This document shows positions 1 to 8,275 of a DNA stretch of 15,424 bases, in pieces. The stretch comes from Coemansia sp. RSA 1804. Taxonomy: Eukaryota > Kickxellomycota > Kickxellomycetes > Kickxellales > Kickxellaceae. The stretch spans positions 1 through 15,424 of the forward strand of contig JANBTH010000525.1 of NCBI GenBank assembly GCA_027578815.1, in the 5' to 3' direction. Each line of letters starts with the position of its first letter. Position 1 is the first letter of the stretch. The notes below the pieces were generated by a model that saw nothing but the letters and a program-made list of their open reading frames with translations, was not told the DNA's origin and searched no databases. A program made the position numbers and the translations under genes.

Positions 1-192
1 CGGAAAGTATGCGCTGCTGTTGTGTGCTGCTACGCCTTCTGCAATCTCGAGCGCCAAAGGCGGTGCAGCAAACCCAGCGTTGAGACGTATGCGGATCGGT
101 GGGTCTATGCCCATGGCCTTGGATGCGGCTGCGCCAGCAGCTCTTAGCAGCAGGCCAGCCAAAGCACATTGTAGGCTCGCGGACAGCCACAT
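1..192 (-). CDS. N-terminus of a secretory-pathway protein resembling UDP-glucose:glycoprotein glucosyltransferase (partial)
   Basis: An open frame runs from an ATG at 192-190 through 64 codons to the left edge without a stop, so only the N-terminus is present. Residues 1-23 form a typical signal peptide: a Leu/Ala-rich core ending in GAAA before Ser-Lys. The mature start (SKAMGIDPPIRIRLNAG) followed by APPLALEIAE and a phenylalanine-proline end matches what I know of the beginning of UGGT enzymes, where a short strand 'W..PLLLEASEF.A' opens the first thioredoxin-like domain. UGGT is the ER-lumen folding sensor that reglucosylates misfolded N-glycoproteins for another calnexin cycle; fungal Kre5 is a divergent relative. 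The gene is divergent from the next one, sharing about 430 bp of upstream DNA. The coding call is good; the family call rests on about 40 residues and is moderate. Confidence 0.6.
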   Translation of the reverse strand, partial: MWLSASLQCALAGLLLRAAGAAASKAMGIDPPIRIRLNAGFAAPPLALEIAEGVAAHNSSAYFP

Positions 193-620
193 GGTGTTGG
201 TGAAAAGATAGAAAACAGCGTGGCGGATTTTAAATAAATTTTAGAAAAGAATCGCTTTCTTCCTCCCTTCTTTCCTAAAGATGCACACCGACTCTGACAA
301 GCCCTGGAAGGAAACTGAATTAGAGGAACGAGGTATTCCACGATTTGAGATATAATAAATAGTAATACTAGCTAAAGACAGTTGTTGTAGAGAGAAGGTC
401 AAGATTCCGCCAAACTGGGCTTAGTTACCAAAAAGCAGAAAGGCGATGAGCTCAGCCACACACTGCATAGAAATGAAAAACAACAACAAAAAATGCTAGT
501 TGCATCACTCGGTCTGATCCACTTGGACTTTCTCTCGTTTCTTCCTCTTCTTCAACGTTTACGTTACTATAATCTAATTACGCTCGATTCTTTTTTCATT
601 TGTTATTGTCGCTTGGTTTG
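193..620. other. Intergenic region between divergent genes
   Basis: This 428-bp spacer separates the start codons of two divergent genes, so it must hold both promoters. The plus strand carries pyrimidine-rich tracts at about 253-277 and 521-560 (TTTCTCGTTTCTTCCTCTTC-like); the second lies ahead of the plus-strand start, a common leader pattern in fungi. I see no convincing TATA box and no RNA gene. Confidence 0.5.
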
Positions 621-2397
621 ATGGATGCTGAAATTGTAAGCAAAGATTCTGTTATTCGTGCTTATTGGAAATGGTCAAAGCCCTTTATAAAATGTACTAA
701 CAAAACAGACCGCAAAAAGAACTACTTTGTAGCTGTCGCATATCGGGTCGCTTGGAAACGTTCTGTCAAATAACGACTGTCAACAGTTGTACGAGAAGAA
801 TGCCAGCTATCTGGAAATACGCGAATTCGTAGTAAAGTACTCATTGGACGGACACTTTGATTCCGCAGTTGACGAAGGAAGTTGCAATTCAACAACAGCA
901 GCAGCAGCAGCAGCAGCAGTGGGCAAGAAGCCAAAGCACAAGGTTCCGGTTGCATCCTTGCGTGGCGTAATAAACCCGCTTCTGGAAGAAAGACGGTATG
1001 AAGAGTGCGTTCGGTTTCTTGCTGCTGTTGGCGATGAAAGGATAATTCAGGACCGAACCGTCGTGGACAACATGCTGGCTGTGTTTCGGCCAACAAGCTT
1101 GATAGAAAAGGATCTGAAGGAGCGCAGCAGCTTTCTTTTGAAAAGCGCCCAACACTCCAGCATTGATACGACTGAAGTGTGGAAGATCGACGATGAGCGC
1201 AGACGCACGATTGCTCGATCTCAGCAGAGCATCCTGGCCTACCTTTCGTCGGTATGCGACAGATGCCAGTTTGTCAAGCCGTGGTTTGACAGTAGGTTTG
1301 CGGATAACCCAGACTTGTTTGAAATACTGCTAAAAGAGCTGGCGTCAGCCCCAGAAGAAGAAGAAACTGAAGGAGAAGAAAAGCTAGGCGGCAGCAGCGA
1401 ACCAGAGACCCCCACAACTGCTCTTGAAACCGAAATGTACACGTACCGTGTTTTGCTCGCATGCGTGCTTTTGAAGCAGATGCGTGCAGACCTGGCATTG
1501 CACATCAGCAATCCATATGACTCGATGTTCTACAAGCTTGTATACGGGTCTCATGGCGTGGTTGCGCTTGCTTCGTGGGCAATGATTATTGGAGGCACCG
1601 TCTCGAATGCATTGAACGAGGAAATGAGCGGAGGGTGTTCTAGCAATGAAAAGACGCTCGCATCTCTTATGGAAAACATGTTGTTCACCATTGCAAGCGC
1701 TGGCGCACTTGACATGGATATGGCTGTTATAACCATTTTCAAAAATCCAGATGTTCGGTTCAACGAGTGGATCGAGCTGCTTGATATGGTCGAGTCAGAC
1801 ATGGTGGCTGTAAGGATGATTGATCACATTCTAGTTTTGCGCTTCAGGTTTGACTTGAAAGCAGGCAAGCAAACAGCGCATCTTGGTGCCAAAGCAATCT
1901 CACTGCCACCTGGAGGCGCAAAGACGGTTTTTTGTCTGCAATGTGTACGACCAAAATCAAATGCGAATAATTCCAAAGAGTGGTACCAGATTGTCACCAT
2001 ACTTGGGCGTTTGGTGCAGCGGACAGTAAATGCGTATGGAAGCAGGATGTACCGTATCAATAGCCATAAGCGGCTTGCAGCCGAGGGTGCAGGGGGCGGC
2101 TCGGAGGTTGTCTTGGCTACTAGATTGCAGGCAAGCGGAGGCATAGACGTCGAGGCGCTTCACAAGGCATGCATTGCATTGGTCGGCCACTTGGAAGAGA
2201 AGCTGCCACGGCCAGACGCTCACAGCGAGCAACAACGGCCCAAGGGTGTTGGTCTGCCCGTGTCTGCAATGGAAGATGGCGGCTCTTCAAGCAAAATGCT
2301 GGGAAGCGGCAGCCTTAACAAGCTTGAAATGGTTGCGCTTGTATATTTAGAGCTGGATCTGATCGAATCGTTTTTGGAGCAGCTGTTGCGTCACTAG
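621..2397 (+). CDS. Uncharacterised 559-residue protein, two exons (join 621..635, 733..2397)
   Basis: The long open frame has no ATG near its 5' end; in-frame sequence extends back to 733, just after a TAG acceptor. ATG GAT GCT GAA ATT at 621-635 followed by GTAAGC gives a five-codon first exon that joins in phase 0. The deduced protein starts MDAEI-LSHIGSLGN and has 559 residues. It looks mostly alpha-helical and soluble, with no signal peptide or clear membrane segment. Visible features are a seven-alanine run (residues 61-67), a basic patch just after it (GKKPKHK), an acidic linker (about 213-222, EEEETEGEEK) and a glycine/serine-rich stretch before a leucine-rich C-terminus ending LEQLLRH. 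I do not recognise the family; a helical-repeat scaffold subunit would fit the look but is not shown. The stop is 203 bp before the CFD1 start on the same strand. Confidence 0.82.
636..732 (+). other. Spliceosomal intron, 97 nt
   Basis: The donor is GTAAGC at 636, the branch site is a perfect TACTAAC at 695-701 and the acceptor is TTTGTAG ending at 732. Splicing joins five codons to the long downstream frame without changing phase. The earlier AG dinucleotides at 708 and 719 lie too close to the branch site or put the exon out of frame, with a stop soon after. Confidence 0.8.
896..919 (+). repeat. (CAG)8 microsatellite encoding polyalanine
   Basis: Eight perfect CAG units lie inside the coding region of the preceding gene. 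In the gene's frame they are read as GCA and encode seven alanines followed by valine. Length changes in multiples of three would be tolerated by the frame. Confidence 0.95.
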
Positions 2398-2600
2398 CTC
2401 CACTGCCGCATTGATTGCGATGCTGACAAATCAAATCTGGACTTTTTTTTCGTTGGACAGCCACCGCAAAAGATATTTCGTGCTTTTTGACCTTGCTATT
2501 CCTTGTTTCTTCAGCTTCTGCTTTATTGCGTCCAATTTACTACTCTTATTTTATTTTATCTTTTGTTTTGTAATATATATACATTGCTCCTTCTTCGTAA

Positions 2601-3488
2601 ATGAGCAGCCATCCAAAGGTTGGAGAGAGACTAGCCTCTATGAAGCATGTTGTGCTTGTTCTGTCGGGCAAAGGCGGAGTGGGCAAGTCGTCGTGCACCG
2701 TCCAGCTGGCGCTTTCTCTTGTCAACCAAGGCCACCGGGTAGGAGTCTTGGACATCGATCTGTGCGGACCAAGCATTCCGCGCATGCTTGGCGTAGAGAG
2801 CCACCAGATTCACCAGGCCTCTTCGGGATGGGTGCCTGTGTATGCCGATCCAGACAAGCGGCTTTCGTGCATGTCCATTGCGTTCCTGCTTCCGACCAGA
2901 GACTCTTCGGTTGTTTGGCGTGGCCCCAAAAAGAACGCAATGATCAAGCTGTTTTTGTCCGATGTGTACTGGGGAGAGCTAGACTATCTTCTTATTGACA
3001 CGCCTCCCGGAACCAGCGACGAGCATCTGGCTGTTGTCGAGTACCTGCAAGAGTGGAATCCTGACGGTGCGGTGATCATCACAACGCCACAGGCAGTTGC
3101 GCTAGCTGACGTGAAGAAGGAGATCAATTTCTGCGAAAAGGTTGGGCTGCCTATCCTTGGTCTTGTAGAAAACATGAGCGGCTTTGTTTGTCCGCATTGC
3201 GCCGAATGCACCAACGTTTTTTCCACAGGAGGAGGCGAGGGCTTGGCAAAGCATATGGACATTTCGTTTTTGGGAAGAGCTCCAATTGACCCGAATCTCG
3301 TGATGCTTCTGGAGCAGGAAGATAAAACCCTAGTTCCAAATGTCAACGAACCAAAGGAAAACGAGGATGAGAGGGAAAAGACTGCGTCGATTGTTGAGAC
3401 ATACCAGCGGTGTGAACTCAGCAAGATCTTCTCTGTGATTGCAAAGCATTTGCAGGAAAAACTTGACGAGAAGGCAACTGCTTCTTGA
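2601..3488 (+). CDS. CFD1: Cytosolic Fe-S cluster assembly factor CFD1/NUBP2, P-loop scaffold ATPase
   Basis: This 295-residue protein belongs to the Mrp/Nbp35 family of P-loop ATPases. Residues 22-30 (SGKGGVGKS) are the deviant Walker A motif; DIDLCGPSIPRMLG (51-64), VVWRGPKKNAMIK (104-116), DTPPGTSDEH (133-142) and TTPQAV (161-166) are all family signatures. The C-terminal cysteines (Cys197, Cys200 in CPHC, plus Cys203) are those that bridge a [4Fe-4S] cluster between subunits. The N-terminal ferredoxin-like Cys motif of NBP35/NUBP1 is absent, so CFD1 is the better call. With Nbp35 it forms the cytosolic scaffold that hands clusters to apoproteins through Nar1 and the CIA targeting complex. 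An acidic linker (about 249-262) interrupts the C-terminal part. The ATG at 2601 is used; Met14, just before KHVVLVLSGKGG, is a possible second start, since a TATATATA stretch lies only about 20 bp upstream of the first. Confidence 0.95.
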   Translation: MSSHPKVGERLASMKHVVLVLSGKGGVGKSSCTVQLALSLVNQGHRVGVLDIDLCGPSIPRMLGVESHQIHQASSGWVPVYADPDKRLSCMSIAFLLPTRDSSVVWRGPKKNAMIKLFLSDVYWGELDYLLIDTPPGTSDEHLAVVEYLQEWNPDGAVIITTPQAVALADVKKEINFCEKVGLPILGLVENMSGFVCPHCAECTNVFSTGGGEGLAKHMDISFLGRAPIDPNLVMLLEQEDKTLVPNVNEPKENEDEREKTASIVETYQRCELSKIFSVIAKHLQEKLDEKATAS

Positions 3489-3749
3489 ACCTTGTTGTGT
3501 TCTAGGATTTCTGGGATTTATTTCAAAAGGTCTTTTCGTTTATACTCATTGTGAAAACAAAGCAAACATCCAGTTTTACTTTTAAATGTCTTACATAAAG
3601 AGAAAATAATGTGAATACTGAGGATGTGCTTTTTATTCTTTCCAAGTGCTTTTTTTTCTTTTCTCTCTTTCATTCCATTTTTTATATTTCATCTCCTTGT
3701 CTTTAATGAAAATTTCATAATTATATATTTAATCTGGGATATTCGCAGA

Positions 3750-5117
3750 ATGCATATCAACGAGCTTCCCGATTTGGTTATTTCTAGAATATTTGACTGT
3801 ATATGCAATGACGCAGAAAACTCATACTCCAGCTACGGCAGGTTTCAAAAGTGGAGGGTCAAGCTATTAATTTTGTCTGTCTGCAGAGCTTGGAGACAGA
3901 TAGCACTATCGATTGTCCACAAAAGATCGTTTGTGCGAGTTATGAGTGTTGGTAGCCAAGACAACCTACGCAGTTCAGATGAGCAGAAAAGGCTGCAAAC
4001 AGAAAATTTTGTTGTAAAATCCAATATAGATATAATTGGCAATGTTGCAGACAAGCTGTGTATTACAAATATTGAACTCATTATTAGTATTAGCCAAAAT
4101 CCAGTTCTTTCTATTATCAGAATTTTGGAAAAGGTGCAACAACACCGAATCTATCTTGAAAAGGTAAGAACGATGGAGCTGGTTATCGTTTCAGCGTTTG
4201 AAGCAAATAGATTATTTAATCGACCTTCAGACATTGAGGAGGCTCGGCAAATGGGGATTCAGTTGGCCCAGCTTATTCCTTCTATTCAATCCATTAAATG
4301 GCGAGAGGGAGGGAATGCACCGGTGATATTGGCATTTGTGAAATCTGTAGTTGGAAGCTACGCCTATCAACTGAGTGAATTTTATCTTCCACATATGGCA
4401 CTTGAAGATGTCGAGATTTTTTCTGATAAACTAGAGTCTATGCATATATACGGTAATTGGGACGTTTCAAGAGACCCGTCTCATATTCCAGCAGAGAGCA
4501 TAAAGTTTCTTAATATGGATTATATAGCGTGTAATTTTGATTGGAATGTTTTCCTAAGCAGTAGCGAAACAAGTAGCAAGACTCCAAAGCCTCTTGTTTT
4601 TGAAAATCTAAAGAATGTGCAACTACGTGTTGAAAAAGACGCTATCAATATCTATGGCGAAGATAACACATTGGAGTATAATAAACGCTTTTATGATTAC
4701 AAGTTGATAGCACCAAATCTTGAAAGTATCACAATACTTGTATGTCCATACACTCTATTATTTCTCGCGTCAATTGAACAACCATTCACCATTAGGCATA
4801 TTAATTTTGAGATGAAGACATCAGTATTTAGTTTCAAGAATTTTAACCTAGCAAATGCCAAAAAGGTACTAACAAAGTACGGAGATAAAGATGATTACAA
4901 AACAGATTTAGATTACCAATACACTTTGTTGAACGATTTATTAAATATCCCCGGTTTAGCAAAATACACAAAGGCTGTAATTGGGCGCAATTACATTCCT
5001 GTTAATGTTTCAAAAATAGATTGGAAGTATCTCAATGAAGCTTGGTTTTACGAACCGCTTAAAGATAATCAGTTAGAGCTCTTGGTTACTAAACATCCAA
5101 ATTTGAAGGTTATGTAG
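3750..5117 (+). CDS. F-box-like protein, tandem copy 1
   Basis: The chosen ATG gives 455 residues. The first 60 or so (MHINELPDLVISRIFDCI ... WRVKLLILSVCRAWRQIA) match the F-box-like pattern: LPD near the start, a hydrophobic I-F pair and the VCRxWRxIA end. The remainder is a long body with leucine/isoleucine spacing such as LESMHIYGNWDVS and FENLKNVQLRV, suggesting irregular leucine-rich repeats. F-box proteins usually link a substrate to Skp1-Cul1 ubiquitin ligases; the substrate here is unknown. An upstream in-frame ATG at 3624 would add 42 Phe/Leu/Ile-rich residues encoded by a T-rich leader. I rejected it because the paralogue at 5564 starts at the position matching 3750. The coding region is more AT-rich than its flanking housekeeping genes. 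A polyadenylation hexamer follows at 5202. Confidence 0.8.
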   Translation: MHINELPDLVISRIFDCICNDAENSYSSYGRFQKWRVKLLILSVCRAWRQIALSIVHKRSFVRVMSVGSQDNLRSSDEQKRLQTENFVVKSNIDIIGNVADKLCITNIELIISISQNPVLSIIRILEKVQQHRIYLEKVRTMELVIVSAFEANRLFNRPSDIEEARQMGIQLAQLIPSIQSIKWREGGNAPVILAFVKSVVGSYAYQLSEFYLPHMALEDVEIFSDKLESMHIYGNWDVSRDPSHIPAESIKFLNMDYIACNFDWNVFLSSSETSSKTPKPLVFENLKNVQLRVEKDAINIYGEDNTLEYNKRFYDYKLIAPNLESITILVCPYTLLFLASIEQPFTIRHINFEMKTSVFSFKNFNLANAKKVLTKYGDKDDYKTDLDYQYTLLNDLLNIPGLAKYTKAVIGRNYIPVNVSKIDWKYLNEAWFYEPLKDNQLELLVTKHPNLKVM

Positions 5118-5201
5118 CTAAATACATCAGCAATGAGTAGATCAAATGTTGCGTTTCTAGAGTTTTTAAAAATTCAAGTTAAAAGATATAGATGTATTGC
5201 T

Positions 5202-5207
5202 AATAAA
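5202..5207 (+). terminator. Polyadenylation signal of F-box-like copy 1
   Basis: AATAAA lies 85 bp after the stop codon of copy 1, in AT-rich DNA. Confidence 0.5.
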
Positions 5208-5388
5208 ACAAAAACCTAGAAATTGATTGACACTACATTGCTTTGAATAATCTGGAGGTTTAAATGCCTTATTTACTTTTCCGTTTTTTGTCAATTCAGT
5301 ATTTCAATTAATGAACATCACGTTTCTTTCTATATAGACTTTACAGTCACCTTCAATTCAGATATCGATTTTTTGCTTTTACAATGTG

Positions 5389-5418
5389 TAAAGCAGAGGT
5401 CATGCTTATTCTGCTTTA
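5389..5418. repeat. Perfect 9-bp inverted repeat (12-nt loop)
   Basis: TAAAGCAGA at 5389-5397 is the exact reverse complement of TCTGCTTTA at 5410-5418. It lies past the first polyadenylation hexamer, in the spacer between the paralogues. Its function is unknown, and a chance origin is possible. Confidence 0.5.
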
Positions 5419-5563
5419 TATTTTGTGCAAAAATGTGAATTTAAATATTGAGGCCAGCAGAAGCGGACGATTTGGTCTTTTTCCTTTCGTTATTATCATT
5501 TTAAGAGGGTTTTCCTTCTAAAAAATTTTATATCTAAATACATTCTACAAAACTATTGGCACA

Positions 5564-7060
5564 ATGAATGTAAGAAATCTTTCTGACTCTATCCTTGCCA
5601 ACATATTTGGCTACGTGCTAAGCAATAGGGGAGTCCTGTATTCACCAGTCTACAACGTTAAGAGATGGAGGGTTGAACGTAGTCTATTGTCAGTTTGTAA
5701 AGCCTGGAGAAAAATAGCTCTACCCATGGTTCATAAAAATGCATTTATATTGGCTGTCAGTACCGGTGTTGAGAGTAATGACGACAATTATAGAGAAACT
5801 GATGATCAAAGTGAAAGTATAAATGACAGCAATTCCGATAACTATTCAGAACCCAGTTGGTGTGAAACTTGCGCGAGTGACTACGGATCTAGCTACGGCG
5901 AAGGTACGTACTCAAAATATTCCCGTGAGCAAATGAGGCTAAAAGTCGAGGACTTTGTCGTAACATCAAGTATGAATGTAATTGGTGGCCATATGGATAA
6001 TCCATACCTAAGACATATTGATATAATTATCGATATACGTCATAACCCGGTAACGGGAATTAAAAAGGTTTTAGAAAAAGCACGCACTCACTCTAAATTC
6101 CTTGAAAAAGTTGAAACAATGGATCTGTGCTTTTATTCGAAATATATTGCAAATGAACTGTTCAACCTGCCAACAGATATTCAAGAGGCTCAAAAAATGG
6201 GCATTGAATTGGCACAGATTATTCCATCTATCAAGTCTATTAAATGGCACAAATCTAGTGGTTACGAGCATGCACTACTCGGGTTTGTAGAATGTATGGT
6301 GAAGGGCTACGCACATCAACTAACTGAGTTTGTGCTTCCTCAGACCACACTTGATAATGTGGAAAACCTGTCTAATAAGTTGGAGTCTATCTGTATGTAC
6401 AATAATGTTGACATTTCAAGAAACGTGCCCCTCATTCCTGCAAAAAACATAAAAAATTTAAATATAGGGTATAAACTTTGGAATTTTGATTGGAGTGCTT
6501 TTATTAGTAATAGCAGCAACAGCAGTCCAAAGATGCTTGTTTTTGAGAATCTGAAAAGCTTGCAATTACGCATTGAAAAAGAATATTTCAATTTCTACGA
6601 CGAATGTGAGACGTTGGCATATGATAAACACGTATATGATTACAAGATGGTAGCACCGAATCTCGACAACATAACAATTTGCATCTGTCCATCAACTCTC
6701 CTTTTTATTGCGTCAATCGAAGAACCTTTAGTTATCAAGAACATTAATTTTGAAATTCAAACATCAGTGTTTAGTTTCAAAGATTTTAACCTGGAAAGTG
6801 CTAGAAAAGTGCTAGCAAAATATGGAAATGAAGATGAATTCAATGTTTATTACGGCGGCTCAAATTCATTTATTAATGAATTGTTAAATATCCAGGACTT
6901 ATCAGAATACTCAAATGCCGTTATTGGGCACAGCTACAACCTATTTGATGTCATGAAAATTAGCTGGAAGTATCTGGATCAAGTAAAGTTTGAGGATCCG
7001 CTTGAGAAAAGCCAATTGGAGCTTCTGGTAGCTAGATATCCAAATTTGAAGGTGCTTTGA
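5564..7060 (+). CDS. F-box-like protein, tandem copy 2 with acidic/serine-rich insert
   Basis: This 498-residue protein aligns with copy 1 along almost its whole length, with about half the residues identical by eye. Shared stretches include the F-box-like start (NLSDSILANIFGYV ... LLSVCKAWRKIALPMVHK), LAQ.IPSI.SIKW, VFENLK, TSVFSF, the IxWKYL stretch and the terminal LELLV..PNLKV. The main difference is an insert of about 43 residues (roughly 68-118) after the F-box, rich in Ser, Asp, Asn, Glu and Tyr (NDDNYRETDDQSES and similar). This looks disordered and could be a phosphorylation or degron-like linker, which is inference. It sits 446 bp after copy 1 in the same direction. Role: presumed substrate receptor of an SCF-type ubiquitin ligase, target unknown. 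AATAAA follows at 7195. Confidence 0.82.
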   Translation: MNVRNLSDSILANIFGYVLSNRGVLYSPVYNVKRWRVERSLLSVCKAWRKIALPMVHKNAFILAVSTGVESNDDNYRETDDQSESINDSNSDNYSEPSWCETCASDYGSSYGEGTYSKYSREQMRLKVEDFVVTSSMNVIGGHMDNPYLRHIDIIIDIRHNPVTGIKKVLEKARTHSKFLEKVETMDLCFYSKYIANELFNLPTDIQEAQKMGIELAQIIPSIKSIKWHKSSGYEHALLGFVECMVKGYAHQLTEFVLPQTTLDNVENLSNKLESICMYNNVDISRNVPLIPAKNIKNLNIGYKLWNFDWSAFISNSSNSSPKMLVFENLKSLQLRIEKEYFNFYDECETLAYDKHVYDYKMVAPNLDNITICICPSTLLFIASIEEPLVIKNINFEIQTSVFSFKDFNLESARKVLAKYGNEDEFNVYYGGSNSFINELLNIQDLSEYSNAVIGHSYNLFDVMKISWKYLDQVKFEDPLEKSQLELLVARYPNLKVL

Positions 7061-7194
7061 GAGGAAAATTTTCTTTTATTTAGCCATAACAGCTCTTTTT
7101 TAATTTGAATTGAATAACAAATACATCGTATCTTTGGCTGACTAAAGTATATTCCTTTATATACTGGAAGGAAGGCTGTTGAATGTCGAACTAG

Positions 7195-7200
7195 AATAAA
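7195..7200 (+). terminator. Polyadenylation signal of F-box-like copy 2
   Basis: AATAAA lies 135 bp past the stop codon, in the convergent spacer. Confidence 0.45.
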
Positions 7201-7330
7201 AAAGGAATGCCTTGTGAGCCATAGCCAAATGTTTATAGATTTCTACTTCTGATATTGCTTTTCAATGAATATGAGGTTGTTTTGAGGTGTTATTAAAAAT
7301 TAATGCCATTTAAACTAATAAAGTAAATAT

Positions 7331-7336
7331 TTTATT
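7331..7336 (-). terminator. Polyadenylation signal of the mitochondrial hairpin protein
   Basis: TTTATT on the plus strand reads AATAAA on the minus strand, 34 bp after the stop codon of the minus-strand gene. Confidence 0.5.
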
Positions 7337-7369
7337 CCATAGAAGAGGCAACAGATAAACAAATTCATG

Positions 7370-8275
7370 CTAGCTATCTATCTTATTTTTTGGAGGCTTA
7401 TTTCGTTTTACAATCTTCGTCAGAGTTATCTTATTTCGAATGATACTGTCCATCAATTTGACATCGGAATGATAGATTGGGATCTTCGTCGATATTCTCA
7501 TCACCTGGGGTCCTTTCGGGGTATCGCAAATCCATGCCAAGCTAAACTTGCGAATCTTGCCGGGCTTGAGATCCCGAACAAAGACTTTGTACACTGGATC
7601 CGTAGCAAAGAAATTATACTTTTGGATCTCCAGGGGAGTTTCTCTAAGCACCGGATACTCCAAATGAGGGTCGCCAAACTTTGAAGGATTTCGCATAATA
7701 CTAAGCTGCTTTGTAGAAAGCTTCCCTATGATGCGAATGGTGCGAACATGGTTATGGTACATTATCTGAACGCAAGCCATTGGTATAAACCCACCGAGAC
7801 AGATGGCTGAGGCCACCAAGAGGGTGTACATGTCCTCGTGGTACACCCACGTAGCTAGCATCGCTGCACAAAGAATGTTGACAGCAAAGAACCGTCGAAT
7901 CCATTTGATCTGAACCAGCAGCGGCATGTCGTACATGGGGTGCTTGATCCTATCGTCAACCTGCGATATATCCCTGGGCGTTCTGTTTATAACAGGCTTA
8001 GGCAGACCTTGGCTTACGCGACATGTGTGGAAATTGCGTGCCAGCCTTAGACATAATATTCCTGTAGTGATCCTGGCATTGCCTTTAATATTGTTCAGTT
8101 GCATGGGCGTGAATGATATGGCGTTTATATAAAAACGCTGCTGCTGGGGACGCCCAATATTTGCAGTGTGGCTGTTTAAAAGAGACTGGAAGGACAAAGG
8201 CAGGCTAGTGGTGCGTAAGCCTCTACCACCTGCTATGGTCTTTCCAGAAAACTGGATTACACGAAACAGCGACAT
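7370..8275 (-). CDS. Mitochondrial inner-membrane hairpin protein, TMEM70/TMEM186-like
   Basis: This is a 301-residue protein. The first 90 residues are rich in Arg, Ser and Thr and poor in acidic residues, with RFYINA and LARNFHTCR stretches typical of mitochondrial presequences and their cleavage sites. Two hydrophobic segments follow (about 129-145, and 150-172 ending in CVQIMY), separated only by YHEDM, making a hairpin. A soluble C-terminal domain of about 130 residues is rich in Lys at its end. This layout (presequence, two-helix hairpin, C-terminal domain) is that of the TMEM70/TMEM186/TMEM223 group, whose members assist assembly of complex I and ATP synthase. The family link is from architecture and a few positions only, so the exact member is not named. 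The ATG at 8275 is preceded on the coding strand by a pyrimidine-rich leader. Confidence 0.8.
   Translation of the reverse strand: MSLFRVIQFSGKTIAGGRGLRTTSLPLSFQSLLNSHTANIGRPQQQRFYINAISFTPMQLNNIKGNARITTGILCLRLARNFHTCRVSQGLPKPVINRTPRDISQVDDRIKHPMYDMPLLVQIKWIRRFFAVNILCAAMLATWVYHEDMYTLLVASAICLGGFIPMACVQIMYHNHVRTIRIIGKLSTKQLSIMRNPSKFGDPHLEYPVLRETPLEIQKYNFFATDPVYKVFVRDLKPGKIRKFSLAWICDTPKGPQVMRISTKIPIYHSDVKLMDSIIRNKITLTKIVKRNKPPKNKIDS

Larger units (their letters stand above)
5118..5563. other. AT-rich spacer between the two F-box-like genes
   Basis: No coding frame or RNA gene is visible. It contains the 3' end of copy 1 (AATAAA at 5202), a small perfect inverted repeat at 5389-5418 and the presumed promoter of copy 2. 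I could not see sequence shared with the DNA flanking the other copy, so the duplication does not look recent at this scale. Confidence 0.5.
7061..7369. other. Intergenic region between convergent genes
   Basis: This 309-bp AT-rich spacer receives the 3' ends of copy 2 (plus) and the mitochondrial membrane protein (minus). Each has an AATAAA hexamer on its own strand, and the two transcripts need not overlap. No gene is seen. Confidence 0.5.

Noticed and set aside
2411..2998. 195-codon plus-strand frame upstream of and over CFD1
   Set aside because: It overlaps the clear CFD1 frame, and its product is low-complexity from the T-rich leader followed by out-of-frame CFD1 sequence.
3624..3749. 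N-terminal extension of F-box-like copy 1 from an upstream in-frame ATG
   Set aside because: It would add 42 residues of almost only Phe, Leu and Ile encoded by a T-rich leader. The paralogue starts at the position equal to 3750.
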